Positions 13,480-26,399 of a DNA stretch of 64,000 nt are shown here, piece after piece (within the stretch, counting starts at the first letter, position 1; each line of letters starts with the position of its first letter). The stretch is from the NCBI GenBank assembly GCA_034766995.1, contig CM068319.1:16729922-16793921 (forward strand), given 5' to 3'. Source of the DNA: Acanthacorydalis orientalis (Eukaryota > Arthropoda > Insecta > Megaloptera > Corydalidae). The translations under genes were made by a program, and so were the position numbers. The notes under the pieces were generated by a model. It saw only the letters and a program-made list of their open reading frames with translations, was not told where the DNA came from and did no database searches.

Positions 13480-13935
13480 TAATTCTTCTTTTTCGATGGC
13501 GCTGCAGCCCAAATCGAGCCTTGGCCTCTTGAATTTTCTGTCTCCAGATATCTCTCTGTCTGGGAGTCCTCCAGTTTCTCACTCCAAACAGTTTCACTGC
13601 AACCTTCTTTACATTGTCTATCCATCTGAGCCCTGGTTTGTCCAGATAGATGTTCTCCCGCCTGGTTGTCCATCCAAGGTCGTTTTTACTACTCTTGAGT
13701 CTGGAATTCGCTCAGTGTTACCTACCCATCGTAGGAATGGCATTTTTATAAAGACCGGTATTTTTGGTTTCTTATAGATTATATTATTCGAAGTTGTAGC
13801 TTTATTCTTCATATACCTCCATCGTTTACTGGTCCAAATATCCTTCTCACCATTCTTCTTTCGACGGCGCCCAACATTTATGCTGTCTTAACTGACATGA
13901 TCCACGATTCACCTCCGTAAGATATGACAGTACGG
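13480..13935 (-). pseudogene. Non-LTR retrotransposon ORF2 C-terminal remnant
   Basis: The - strand, with a few stops and frameshifts, reads SLIRTVISYGGESWIMSVKT, MLGAVERRMVRRIFGPVNDG, a damaged linker, FLRWVGNTERIPDSRVVKTT, then RPGG-like spacing and a terminal basic part (VRNWRTPRQRDIWRQKIQEA). This order (YG-E-W, ERR-RR-FGPV, RW-GH-ER, GRP) is the thumb and C-terminal region of LINEs whose RT carries FADDQ. It may belong to the same family as the fragment at 8.1 kb, but the two do not overlap, so I cannot test that. Confidence 0.75.
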
Positions 13936-14085
13936 ATGAGGGAGTTTTATACAGTCGGATTTTGATCTTACTATGCACATTTTTGGATTTCGTTATGGGT
14001 AATAGCGCGAAATATGTTCTATTTGCTGCTACTATGCATTTTTGAATTTCTTGAGAGAATTTAATTTAATAAATGTATGTGTGTA

Positions 14086-14104
14086 TTAGGTTGGTAGAAA
14101 AATA

Positions 14105-14109
<5 letters not shown>
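14086..14109 (+). mobile_element. Solo mariner terminal repeat joined to (TA)n
   Basis: TTAGGTTGGTAGAAAAATAA is a perfect match to the local mariner terminus and is followed directly by a (TA)n array (to 14137). No transposase-like sequence follows it. Confidence 0.6.
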
Positions 14110-14138
<29 letters not shown>

Positions 14139-14549
14139 ATTACGGAAAGAAAGAACAGAGATTGACATATGATAGTTTACACAATATTTCCCTAAAGAAT
14201 TACAGAATTGTTCCACATGGACTTTTCTGGTTTTAAGTTCTTAGATATTCGAATCAAATAAATAGTGTTTGTGTAAGATTTTTTATTATATTTGCCGAAA
14301 ATCTGCAATTAAAAATTACAGGAGCGTATTAACATCATTTTTTTAGTATTTTTGAACAATGTTGTCACAGAACACTAATCATAGCTATTTTATCATAACC
14401 GCCGAACTAAAAAATAAACCTGACAGTGAAGAACTGTCTCTGAGCGAATAAGACAAGAATATCACGATTAAAAAGGTAATGTTGATTGTTTTTCGGTGTT
14501 AAAAGTACTTATGCACCATGGACATCTTCCCGCGCAGAAAACTGACTAC

Positions 14550-15250
14550 CAATATTTATACAAGGGTAGATAGATAATGTTTGAGGGGAAAGGAAGCTAT
14601 TTTGCCTCCCGGAACGTAGACTCGAAGTCCATATGCCTTCCCTCGGCTGATAAAAACGACTCTGGAAGTCTCGCTTCCTTCCAGAAGCCTCCTATCAGCG
14701 TGCCCGAGTTTATAGACCCTAGTTCGACCGCGGTGAGGAAAAACTCCCCAAACCATCGTCGCCTTAAATTAACCCATGCCGGACATTCCTTGAGAAGGTG
14801 AATGGGGGTCTCGTTGTCCCTCCACACCATCTACACTTCCCGTCCGTCCTTCAGCCTTGTATATGTTCATGGTAGCTTAATCTCCCGTGTCCTGTGACAA
14901 TTCGCACCAGGAGCCGGGAGAAGGATCTGCCACTTGTATAGATTATCTTGGTTCAGTCATTATTTGGGGCCTGGCCTAAGAGTACCTTGGATTGACGGCA
15001 ACCGTCAATCTTTAGCCATCATTCTGAGTGTTCTGACTCGACCCACTCACGAATGGCACCCTTGGCCCAGCATCTCGCTAGCCCTACGAAGGACTCTGGC
15101 CGCTCCACTGCGGACCTCGACTCGTAATGAGGCCAGTCTGTCCGCTATTTCGTTCCCCCGTATGCCCGAATGACTCGGCACCCACAGAAGGTGAACTTCG
15201 TTCTAGAAAGGCAGTCTGCCGAGAGCTATCTTGCATTCCAAAACCAACCT
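14550..15250 (-). pseudogene. Non-LTR retrotransposon RNase H and C-terminal zinc-knuckle remnant
   Basis: Reading down the - strand: a stop, then EVHLLWVPSHSGIRGNEIAD and RLASLRVEV (end of an RNase HI domain with the conserved H-G-N-AD residues). Next come LLVRIVTGHGRLSYH, a stop, KCRWCG and, after a frameshift, NETPIHLLKECPAW. The C-x2-C...H-x4-C pattern is the C-terminal CCHC of elements in the I/Jockey/R1 groups. The final stretch ends near 14597. GC content is well above the surrounding DNA. Several stops and frameshifts make it dead. A perfect 8-bp hairpin with a 3-nt loop lies at 14991-15009. Confidence 0.8.
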
Positions 15251-16033
15251 CTATACAAGGGTAACCTGAAAGTTTAAGAGAAAAATTCTGTCAAGAAAGA
15301 CCGGAATTGTGGTCTCAAAAATTGATATTTATCATCATCACCCCCACATTTAAGCGATGAAATTTTTGGCCCAGAAACAAAGCAGAACACTTAAATTATT
15401 GGCAAGGTTTAACCGATTTTTCAAGAATCATTCTTGATTTTTACACATTTGCATTTTGATTACCAAAAGAGCTCAGTGAACAGTGATACGTTATCCTATA
15501 GGCAAAAAGTGCAAATTTCCTGAGCCTCTCACCAACAGAGGGTCCCAATTCAATCTTTTATAAACTCATTACTGTAGTACAACACTACACATGACCCCCT
15601 CCCCCAATTCAAATTTGCCTGGGTCCCATGAAGCTATAACGCGCCACTGTCGATGAAAGTATGTTAGAATTCTCCACAAAACCAGTGTTTCGATATAATA
15701 ATACTTCTCTTATTTATGAACATTCTTCGAAACTTCGGTAAATTCATAAGCACTGCCCTAACCATTTTATTACATTTTTCTTTATGATTGAATGTTTTCT
15801 CATCCGAAAACATAATCGTATGATGTTTGTTATTCGCTATTGTTTGTGTTTCAATTGACTTCCTCGCAGAGGTACAATAAATATATACCTTTTATATCCA
15901 GGACAAACTTCACATCTATAGATTTAAATTATCGTACAAGACAAACAACGTTTTTAAACCTTTTTCAAATGAACAAAAACTTTTAAATAGTGAATTAACT
16001 GATATGATAGTAACTGTATAAACATGCTTGTTA

Positions 16034-16076
<43 letters not shown>

Positions 16077-16653
16077 GTATGTAACAAAATGTCTTATTTT
16101 ATCGTTTCGAAATTTCATTAAAAGTATTTTCTTTAATTATTAATATTATGACACGATTTACTTGTATACATTTCGTTAAGTACTGTTTGAAAAATAATGT
16201 TCTTATGAATAGTAATAGTAATAGTCAAAGATGTGTTCATGTATATTATCGTTTGAACGCATTTTTTTAATGAATTTAGACGATAATTGTTTACTATTAA
16301 TAGAATATTTTTTTTTTAATAATTAGAGCTCAGACATCATTTTATTAATTTATTTTTATCATCAGTCAGTCTTTACACAAATTGACTCTTTATATACAAT
16401 CAGTACGTAGAGTAACATGCAGAAAAATCTGTCAGAAAGTGTTATAAGCATTTATACAAATTACAATGGGTTGATTCTCGTTATCACCCCATTCCATGTT
16501 GACCAGTCGACATACAACGAATAACTATGATTACCTGTTGATACAAAAGGTTCGAACTTATGAGTGTAATATGTTATAGGTAGTTGTATACATTTGTCTA
16601 GAAAACTATTCAGCTTTTTTATTCAGTCATTTACGCAATTCATACTGTTTTAC

Positions 16654-16715
<62 letters not shown>

Positions 16716-19700
16716 GAAACAAATATTTTAAATTAATTATTTCATGTCTCTTAAACAGAATGAAAAATAAACCTAGCCGGTTCAATTTATGAAAAATAAT
16801 CATTATTCAGTACCTTAATATTTTTGTAGTAAAATATGTAAGAAAAAGATATTTTAGTTGTTTGTAAATTTACTTAATGTTGTTGTTAATCAGTATACTT
16901 ATACATACACTTAATCTAGAGGCCAAATTATGTAAAAATTAACTAATAACATTGATACCAGTTCTTTAAATTCGACATCAGACACATGTGGATAATATAT
17001 TTAATGCTGATGATTCACTATTTGGAACATCCAATATTTGCAACAATCTAATAATTGAATCAGAAAAATTACATTATGTAATTTATATCTGCAAGTGTTT
17101 GTAGTCATGTCAGACTCTCATTGGAACATGTTTTTCATTTAATAAGAATGGAAGAATAGATAAATGCGATTTTTTTTAAAAAAATGCCATAATTATATAT
17201 TATGGCTTATATATCTATTAATCCATTCGTGCATAACAATAATGAAGAACAAATAGTAGGAAGCTAGTTAATTTTGTAGAAAATGTTCAGTATGTTTCGA
17301 AAGATGATGAGAATCTATAAAAAATGAATTGTGTGAAATCAAAAATTTAGTTAGAAAATGTGGATCTGATTTATTACTGCAGTCAACCAAATTAGGAGTC
17401 TTTTGAGGAATAATTTCTTAAAAAGACTTTATTGAAAGATCTCAAGTTCTTAAAGCAAATTAAACATCAAAAATAATGAAAATAAAAAAACAGGACAAAA
17501 CAAAAATATAGTTTTTTATTAACCAAAAAGGGGACATTTTATTAAGTAAACGTTGTATTGTTTTAATAAGAAAATAATTCCTTTATAAATATAAATATTT
17601 AATAGCCAATGTAATTCATTAAATGCTTTTCTATTCAATTCACTAATTAAAATATTTTATTTTTTCTTTATGTACAGATCATTTTATTTCTACAATATAA
17701 TATAAGGTATTTTATGTTTATAGCACTTATATGTAGATGTATTTAGAGTTAAATCGAACAAGCAACACCGTATTTTTAGTAATTATAATCAATAGAAGCT
17801 CTAGACTGAATTATTATGTTCATAATCATCTCATGGATGTAGATAATTCAACAATAAATAAACCTGTAAGCTTTTAACGCAGGTGTTTGTAAACTTTCGA
17901 AGAAAGTTGTGTAATAATTAAAGAACATGGACAGAAAGTTAAAAATAAGGATGTGGTTTTACTATTTATTTTAAATAATGAAGTTTTACTGTTTTATACA
18001 TCTAAACGCGTACACAAACGTATAAAATTAATATAACCTCAGTTCTCACAACCAAATTTCATATTTTCATTATTAATGTACTTATAGTTTCTCATATCCA
18101 TTTTACTGTCGTTTTTTTTGTAAATACTTTTTTTATTGATTGCTAATCTTAATGGTTTCCAACTCTTTGAAAATGTTCTGATGCTATTTCAGAAATGTTC
18201 AAACATCTTTATCATTGATAAATTATATGTAGAGGATTTAAAAAAATGTTTGTAATTTTTTAAGGATATTTGGAAACAAAATCAAGTAAAACTAGCCCAA
18301 ATTCGAAATTTATAAATATATTCACTTTTTAAATAGTAATTAAAATCATAATCGACATATATGTTAGCCAGCGCTCTAAATTTGTATTTGAAAATTTTTA
18401 ATTTTATTTTTTGGTTAAAGTTATTGATATTTACTTATTGTGATAATGGATTGAAATTTGAAAAAAAGTTCTTATTATAGAATGTTATTAATTATGAACA
18501 AAAAACGGTGTATGTATTATATTTTTAAAAATTATGAATATGTGTTGACTTATTGCAGATAATAGTAAAAAAAGATGTAAAAAGAGGAAAAGAGTTTGAT
18601 TAGAAATTGTATAATAGGAAAACACTTATAGTTTGGATTAGTCGTTAATAATCAGACGTTCGTTGTTTTGTTCAATTAAAGTTAAAAAATGACATGATAA
18701 ACAAATGCTTAAAAGATAAACACAACGTTTTGACTTAACGTGCTTACTTTTCTATTTGCATGAACAAAAAAGTCGACATGAAAGATACGGATTTTTTTGT
18801 CGAAACATAATTAATACTAAGTGAAAATAATACGTTTGCTTTACACGATATGTAATTTCTTTCGTAAAAGTATGTACACGACTTTCGTGAAATGATAATT
18901 GTGAAATGACAATATGCGAATGAGCGGTAAAAATGGCGTAGATACATTTATGATCGTTAAAAAACATTGATTGTTTCGCTATGCGGAATCCAATCACCGG
19001 ACTGGGTCATAATATAATGCATCAGCAGTTCAATGAACTTTCTTTGTTTTATCTCGTCAGTGTTCGTGAGAGATGTCCTGGCTTATATTTGTGTCTTCGG
19101 TGATGTTCTTTGCAACGTAATAACGGAATTAGATTAACTACAAAACAACTAAATCCGAGCAGAAGACAAATCGTGATATCGAACAAATGGCCAGCGAAGT
19201 GAATTCTAATTTAATGATACATGGTTTGAATTGGAATAATTTTGTTTGATTGAACTTACACGACCCAGCCCACACGCACAAATTCATTTAGGTCAATAAA
19301 TTCAAACAATTATATAAGAAAATGTTCCGTACTTATATTTTTTGTCAATATTTGTTTTTAAAAAAATATAATGTTTATACTTTTAATATTTTCTCAATTA
19401 TCAAACATTTTTCCATCAGAATATATAAAAACGCACCACCGATGTTTAACATTTTGTCATTGTAATTTTTTTTATTTCCTATCCAAGTTTGATAAGTAAA
19501 TTATATTAATTAGTTATTTTATTTACAGCCTTATAAAGTGACTGCCTTTTATATAAAATGATAAAAATTTATATTTTTTGTAAATATTGGCTTTGTTACT
19601 TAATATATACTATTTTCTGACAAATTACAATCATATTTGAATTTATATATAATATACATTTTTTTTAACAAGTTACTGTATACAACTCTGACCTAACTTC

Positions 19701-19832
19701 GGTTTCACAAATCAATTTTTTCTGATTCTACAAAATAAAAAAAATCTGATCAGAAATGTTGAGTAAATGATTATTGATCATTTTTACTTGCTCTTATGCG
19801 CATTTCGATTTTTTGTATATTAGCGGTGTAAG

Positions 19833-19894
<62 letters not shown>

Positions 19895-19945
19895 GCTACA
19901 ATTAGAAATGATCAGTAATGATTTATTGAATATTTTCCATAATAT

Positions 19946-20000
<55 letters not shown>

Positions 20001-20139
20001 TCACCAACTAAAAAAAATAAATATAAGAACCTAAATGAAAAACCTTGCTGAAACCGAATACTTTTACCCTAATTAAAGATAATAGCACCCAGGATTAGCA
20101 GATGTGTAGGTGCTTATTGTATAATAGAATCGTTATATA
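15251..20139. other. Intergenic DNA
   Basis: 15280-15660 is anonymous, slightly GC-richer, repeat-like sequence. After that come AT-rich DNA and (TA)n arrays at 16033-16065 (passing to GTAT units), 16658-16712, 19838-19887 and 19949-19997. Frames at 18744-18997 on the - strand have no recognisable content. Confidence 0.55.
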
Positions 20140-20387
20140 TTAGGTTGGTAGAAAAATAATTGCGGTGTATTATCTTCAAATATATAAAGATTTTAAGCTT
20201 TTTGATCTTTCCTAACAGTTTTAAGTGGTCCAGAACTGTTGGATGACTAACGTCTAACTTTTGTACAAGCTCTCGAATTTTGTGTGGTTCTGATTCAACT
20301 AACACCTTCAGTTGATTGATGTGAACTGAAGAAGGACGCTCGCGACCTGACGTCTGTCATCTTCAAGGCCCTTGTCTTCAATACGAA

Positions 20388-20426
<39 letters not shown>

Positions 20427-20977
20427 ATGTAGATAATATAGACGGAAAAGAAATAAAGAAGTGCAAATTTTGAGTTTAAAACAGGTGGTAAAGCAGCAGA
20501 AGCTGCTTCTAAACTAAACCATTCTTTTGGTATGGGTATTATTAAGGAACGTATGGTGTAATGGTGGCTTCAAAAATTTCGTATTGGAGACGAGGGCCTG
20601 GAAGATGACGTTGACCTCATTCATTTTCAAAACGCTCGTCTCCAGTACGAAGTTTTTGAAATCACCATTATCTTACTATGTTCCTTAATAATACCCACAC
20701 CAAAAGCCTAGTTTAGTTTAAAAGCAGTTCCTGCTGCTTTACCACCCGTTTTAAACTCATAAAAAATGCTCTTATTTGCTTCTTTTCCATCTTCAATTCA
20801 GCAGCCCAATTTGAAACAAAATTAATAATAAAACCAAAGTCGATGTTACCAAAATACAGACCGAAAAATGTACTTTAAAATGATATTAACATGAACACAA
20901 TGAAATGACACTTTCATTGAAAAAATATAAGGTTTACAATTCAGAAAACAAAAACGGCAATTATTTTCCAAAAAACT

Positions 20978-20980
<3 letters not shown>
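20140..20980 (-). mobile_element. Mariner deletion derivative, copy B, with internal inverted duplication
   Basis: The left end TTAGGTTGGTAGAAAAATAA at 20140 is followed, on the - strand, by the end of a mariner DNA-binding domain (LVESEPHKIRELVQKLDVSH, then HLKLLGKIKKL) that runs into the terminal repeat. At 20389-20427 a (TA)n(GA)n tract interrupts the element. Beyond it, 20440-20615 encodes the first helix-turn-helix on the + strand (FKTGGKAAEAASKLN, then FGMGIIKERMV), while 20620-20850 encodes the same residues on the - strand, followed by the leader and a decayed right ITR (about 20955-20978). The middle is therefore a hairpin of about 180 bp per arm. Confidence 0.75.
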
Positions 20981-21026
<46 letters not shown>

Positions 21027-21049
21027 ATGTATATATATATAAATGTATG

Positions 21050-21758
21050 CATACAGTATGCAATATATTTTGCACGGTTCTGGGGTTTACAGTTTTATTA
21101 AAATCTATTTTTAATTGTGCTGCTGCTTTTAATGAAGTAGTTTTTGGATCTTTTTTTTAATTCTTTTTATGACTGATCGTTCTTCTTTATTCGAAAGTTT
21201 CCTTGAACGTCCACTTCTTGATTGGTTTTCCAGGTTTTCCTTGTCTTTTAATCGATTAATTACACTTCGAACTATAAATAGGCTTTTACTTATTATTTCA
21301 CGAATAAAACCGTTTGATTTCTCTTTTGCATGCAAATCTAAAATAACTTTTCGTTCAGATAATGTAACTTCTTTAGTTACTCGACCAGTGGTTTAATTTT
21401 ATTGACACTTGACTATACAGTTTGAAAAAAATGCCTTACCACAGTTTCAATGTCACACAGGTAGTGATTTACTGGCGATTTCTTTACTTGTAATACTTGC
21501 AGGGTTGGGAAATTCATTGTAGTGAAGTTAACAAATTAATGCACAGGGCGATGACAATACTTTTTTCGCGGAAAAAAACAATTTTATTTTTGATAAAGTA
21601 AGTTTTTTCAGATTTTTTAGAAAACATTATTAATATTTTTATGTTATTACATAAATAAATACAAATTATGTAAATTTCTTCCAAAATATTTCCAGATTTT
21701 TTTATTTAGACCTTTTCAATCACAAAAATGTTAACTGTGCTAGTACTTTTTTCGGGCA

Positions 21759-21760
<2 letters not shown>
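21050..21760 (-). mobile_element. Tc1-like transposon, 5' portion only
   Basis: The outer end (- strand ACTGCCCGAAAAAAGTACTA) abuts a (TA)n array at 21760. About 190 bp inside, at 21550-21572, lies a related inner motif (CGCGAAAAAAGTATTG on -), giving the IR/DR layout of many Tc1-like elements. The coding start follows: VTKEVTLSERKVILDLHAKE, FIREIISKSLFIVRSVINRL, then ENQSRSGRSRKLSNKEERSV, the paired helix-turn-helix with its GR-rich linker. A slip in an A8 run near 21143 shifts the frame, after which KTTSLKAAAQLKIDFNKTVN and PRTVQNILHT continue the second helix-turn-helix. The catalytic domain and 3' end are absent. Confidence 0.8.

Positions 21761-21827
<67 letters not shown>
21759..21827. 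repeat. (TA)n microsatellite abutting the Tc1-like terminus
   Basis: Starts at the last base of the Tc1-like end (GGGCAGT) and runs about 68 bp. Tc1/mariner elements duplicate a TA on insertion, so a TA array is a natural target. Confidence 0.9.
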
Positions 21828-21830
<3 letters not shown>

Positions 21831-23117
21831 TATTTATCATGATAAATACAAAATAAAACTTTTATATTACATTTTTTGTCTTAAAAATAACTTGACATAA
21901 CGTGTGATAAGACAATATGATATTGTGTACAAAATGTCTGTTAATGACGTAAATGACGTTTCTATTCATTTAAATGTTACGGAATATCGAAATGCAGTGA
22001 TTATAGACAGAGAAAAATCTTTTTCTTCAGATACAGAAAACTTGAACGATATTCTATAATTTTTTAATAAATAATACATGTGTAAAGGTGTGTCAGTAAC
22101 AGACACCCTGTCAACAATACTAACCGTTTACCCTGTATGTCTCTCAGAAACATGCGAATTTTGTGTAAAATTGAAAAATATAACTGGCATGGATACAAAT
22201 CATTGATGTTTATAGCTTGAATAATAATGGTCTTGTAAACATTTTATAGAGCTTTATATTGTACAATTTAAAATTTATGATTTTCTTTTTCACAAGTTAT
22301 ATTTATGTTTATTAGTTTTGTATAATAGATATTTTTAGTAAACGTATGTAGAGTGAAAAATGCATTTTTATGATACGATAAGTTTGATAGACCATGAAAT
22401 AAAGAAAATGCGTGATTCAGTTGTAGTCTAAAGCAATAAATATAAACAAGTAAGTTTTTTTTATATGAAATTAATAGACTTATAGTTGATTAAAAATGTA
22501 GTAGAAGTTAAGGTAATTCTGTTGTGCCCGTAAGTGTATCTGCTTCTGTGTTTATGTCTCCATTCATACGTATGTGTGAAAGTAGTTAAGTACAATGTTA
22601 AATCGCGCTTTTCGTATTTACTTACGTTCAACTATACGCTAATAGTTTACGTAACTGATAGTTACAACACAAAGAACAATATAGTCAAGTATGTTTACCA
22701 TCTGGCATAGTCAAACTAATTATTCCGTACAAACAAATAATCAACGTGTGAGAGATAATAGATGTGTTCAGTGGTACAAATTTAACAAATAAACGTACAG
22801 ACTCTCCCGAGTTTTAGTGTACACTCTAAACGGTTGCTCGTTTGAATCCAACAGGTGTGTCGTAACTTACGGCATTGCCGCTGCAGTTCCGTGTTACAAC
22901 AGGCGTGGGCATATTTTGCAAGAACAATGTTTCTGTTTATTCGTGATAATTTGAACGTACGTGCTGGAAGAAATTCGCATCTATTATTTTTCACTAATAG
23001 TTTTACACGAAGTGCGCTTTAATTTACATGCACACACATTTAATACTTGAGAAGCGGGTAATTATGTTGGCATAAATACACATGCACAAGCGCGTGCGCG
23101 CACACATACATGTGTAT

Positions 23118-23194
<77 letters not shown>

Positions 23195-24049
23195 AACAAT
23201 GACGTGGTCATTTTCGTAAAGGCTAAACTAATATGCAACTGTTATTAAAAAGTGTTTGTAAAAATGCAAAAAAAAAATGTTAATTGCACTCTTCAGGAGC
23301 AATTATATAAGTAGAACGCATACATAAAACTTATCAATATGTACACAATTATGATAATTTACTAATCTGAACTAGTAAATTACATTTGCGTGTTTATAGC
23401 CTAGTGATTTTTTTTTTATTCTATATAGAATCCAAAAACGAAGTGAACTTGTATTTAACGGATAAGTAATTTCAAATTATCTGCACTTCATCCCTTCGTA
23501 ATTATTATTATAGAAGAATGTACATGTTATCAAAATGAGTTTCCAATCCATATCTATATATATATATATATAGATATATATAGAGAGAGAGAGAGGGAGA
23601 GAGAGAGAGAGAAATAGGTATACACATATAAATAGACAAAAAAATTATAAAAAATGTGTAAATATTTTGTATTAAATTATTATTAACGATGCCACCCGAA
23701 CTGACAAGAAATTTTCACGAAAAATTGTGATAATGGTATCATAACAACTACAATTTTTCCATGAAACCGATTTTTGGAGTGTGTGAGTCCTGTTATCGTG
23801 TACTGTCGTATTGTGTGTGCAGTTGTACGTCGGGACGTGTCATCCCGAAACCTACCAGTGTCATGTTATTATATAGTACCCTGTCTCAAGTGTAGACGAG
23901 GTGCGTGTGGAATATGTGGGAAAACTTGTAAAAAACCCATATAACAATGATAACCTAGAAAAATATCACTGTCGGAGCGTCTGGCACCTGCTCGGACTAC
24001 TCCTTACTTACTTTGCATAATAACAACAATAATCAAATCAAATAGAAAT
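21828..24049. other. Intergenic DNA
   Basis: Contains a mixed (CA)/(GCGC)/(TA)n array at 23090-23191 and a (TA)n(GA)n array at 23557-23612. The stretch 22780-23020 is less AT-rich with an unrecognised 70-codon - strand frame. 23690-24000 is unique-looking and G/T-rich in part. No gene is identified. Confidence 0.5.
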
Positions 24050-24345
24050 TTATTGGCATCAATCTTAATACAAACTATATACAAATTGGTAGTGTGGCTG
24101 TGTGGTGTGGTTCCCGCGCCGTAGCGCTAACCGCTTGCGATCGGGGTTTGTGTGTCGTGATGTTGCAAGTTATATTTGTTGTTACAGCAGGTTAAATGTT
24201 GCCCGGATATTTTCCAAACCGGGCAAGACCTTAATTTTTAAAAACTTATGTCTAACTTATATACTAAACAACAATAATAAAATAAAATAAAATAAAAAAA
24301 TAAATAAAAATGAATTTTATTGATAATAAAATAATACAGGGCCGG
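24050..24345 (+). repeat. LINE-tail-like A/T-simple repeats around a GC-richer insert
   Basis: AATAGAAATTTATTGGCATC near 24040 and AATGAATTTTATTGATAATA near 24310 are similar starts, each followed by a G/T-rich stretch with 'CCGG...TTTTCCAAACCGG' or 'CCGGG...CCGGGAA' elements. The second copy is preceded by (AAATA)n. The arrangement suggests two tandem copies of one repeat, perhaps LINE 3' ends. No coding content is recognised. Confidence 0.3.
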
Positions 24346-24578
24346 GTTTGGCCTTATGTTTTTGACATTGGTGCGGTGCCCTTACCAGGTTGGTATTTAA
24401 CCGCATTTGTGGGGTGTAGGTTGTATGTTGTGTTGTATGTGATTTTTATTAATGTCTCATGCTTGGGTTCCGGGAAAAATTTTCAAAAAACCGGGAATGT
24501 GCCAACAATAATGAAATGTGCGACTTTATATACCAACTACGGTGCAATATAAATGCGATAAATTATATAGACATACTA

Positions 24579-24619
<41 letters not shown>

Positions 24620-24627
<8 letters not shown>

Positions 24628-24990
24628 TAAATATATGAGCGAATATATGCGACTTCTACACCTTATCTTATTTTGGGTTATCTACCCCTTTTTACGGATG
24701 ACATCCAGGTTTTTTGAAATTTTTCCTGGATTTGATCACGAAAGCGCGATAGTCTACTAAGCCATCGTCGATATTAAATTTAATGACTGAGGCTGTTGTC
24801 GGGGTCCTAGACGCACCTAGGAACAGCTACATATAGGCAGATGTATGTCGATAAGTAGACTCGCTCCATCTAAAATTCATGCAAAAAAAAATTCGTCACT
24901 AGTGAAGCTAGCACTGGAGGAGCCCCCTGGGGGTCGGCAAACGTAGCGAGGAGGCGGCAGAGCCTCCTGGTTCAATAAAAAGCGAGTAAT
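24620..24990. repeat. GC-richer anonymous sequence with repeat-like head
   Basis: A block of higher GC than its flanks containing CCCCCTGGGGGTCGGC and GTAGCGAGGAGGCGGC. The short AGCGAGG/AGCGAAG style and the (TA)n neighbours recall the repeat at 4.9 and 6.6 kb, but similarity outside the head is not convincing. No open frame of note. Confidence 0.3.
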
Positions 24991-25004
24991 ATAGGATTTA
25001 TACT

Positions 25005-25045
<41 letters not shown>

Positions 25046-25474
25046 ATGAGAGAGAGAGAGAGATTTCCAATTTTAAAATGTATTTGAATCATTTCCTAGT
25101 TTCAAATGACAGTTATATGTCTACCAAAATCGTACCGTGTCACACTATTCTCAACAAAAACAACATGGAACCACTTACAATTATTTCCCATAAATGCAGA
25201 CACGTCCCGGCACTCAAACACTATTTTACTACTTGCATTGGTAGTTCGCCATGATAAAACGATTTGGAAGATCTGTATTTTAGGGGTGACGTTTAGGGTT
25301 ACACCCTTCGAATTTTCTGTTTGACGTTAATTGTTCAATTTACACGTACAAAATCCATAATATTTGTAAATGTAAATACGCTTACCATTCCGTAATGACA
25401 CCGAACATTAATTGTTATAATTTATTATATTTAATCTTTAAAAAAATTACAGGTACCTAACTGAATGTGTATTT

Positions 25475-25506
<32 letters not shown>

Positions 25507-26218
25507 AAGACATATACAAACACATCGATTATAAAGAGAATGTTAACGATAAAACATTTTCCATCATTAATAAAATAAGATAATTTTATATTAAACATTG
25601 CCCAGATTAAATATTTTTCTTAAATCTAATTGAATTAACATACAAATTTGCAATTATTATTAATTTTTAAATTAATATATTTCACATCTTAATCTAAGCT
25701 TATAAAAGACAAAAGTTTCAATTACTTGCTGACAAATTCAAACCCAATACACTGTTCAAGAGCAATAGAACGAATACTATTTTCAGTTATCTAAAATAAA
25801 TAAACATTGTAAATTAATGAAATTGACAGTACAAAAAAAATTGTGCATTAAATTTATTACCAAAAAATCTGAATAAATACAATTGTATTTTAAACAAAAC
25901 AGTATTTAAGTTCTTTCGAGGAATACTATTTTGCATAGCGACCTGCACTTGTACGTAGTTAGTAACTTTGGCGAGTAGACTTTCAGTTATTGTGCAGAAC
26001 AGCCATAGTTTGTTTGCTGCAGAATCACTGAAAACAAAACTTGATTTTTATCATCACTAAAAAAATATAAAATTGGTCACCTTGAACGAAGAAATGGAAT
26101 AAAATTCCGATGTATCCAATAGGTAAATACTTCATTTCAATAGAGTATTATATTTTAAACTATTATAGATTATTTCACAGCCTAATAAATGCTTTAAATA
26201 AAATATTTATTATATATA

Positions 26219-26272
<54 letters not shown>

Positions 26273-26399
26273 ATTAAATATTATTAAATGTGAAGAGAAG
26301 TAATAAGTGATATTTGTAATTATATTAAAAAGTATAAGACAGACAGACAAATAAATCTATTAAAATAAAACGTAATAAAAATGGATGAAAGTAAGAATA
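24991..26399. other. Intergenic DNA with compound microsatellites
   Basis: (TA)n(TG)n(GA)n at 25003-25063, (TA)n(GA)n at 25476-25507 and (TA)n at 26211-26269. Frames at 25030-25324 have ordinary composition but no known motif. Confidence 0.55.

Noticed and set aside
22846..22860. GTTTGAATCC as a tRNA B box
   Set aside because: No A box or cloverleaf can be drawn around it.
24102..24552. Two G/T-rich frames of 62 and 80 codons
   Set aside because: They lie in what look like two copies of a non-coding repeat tail.
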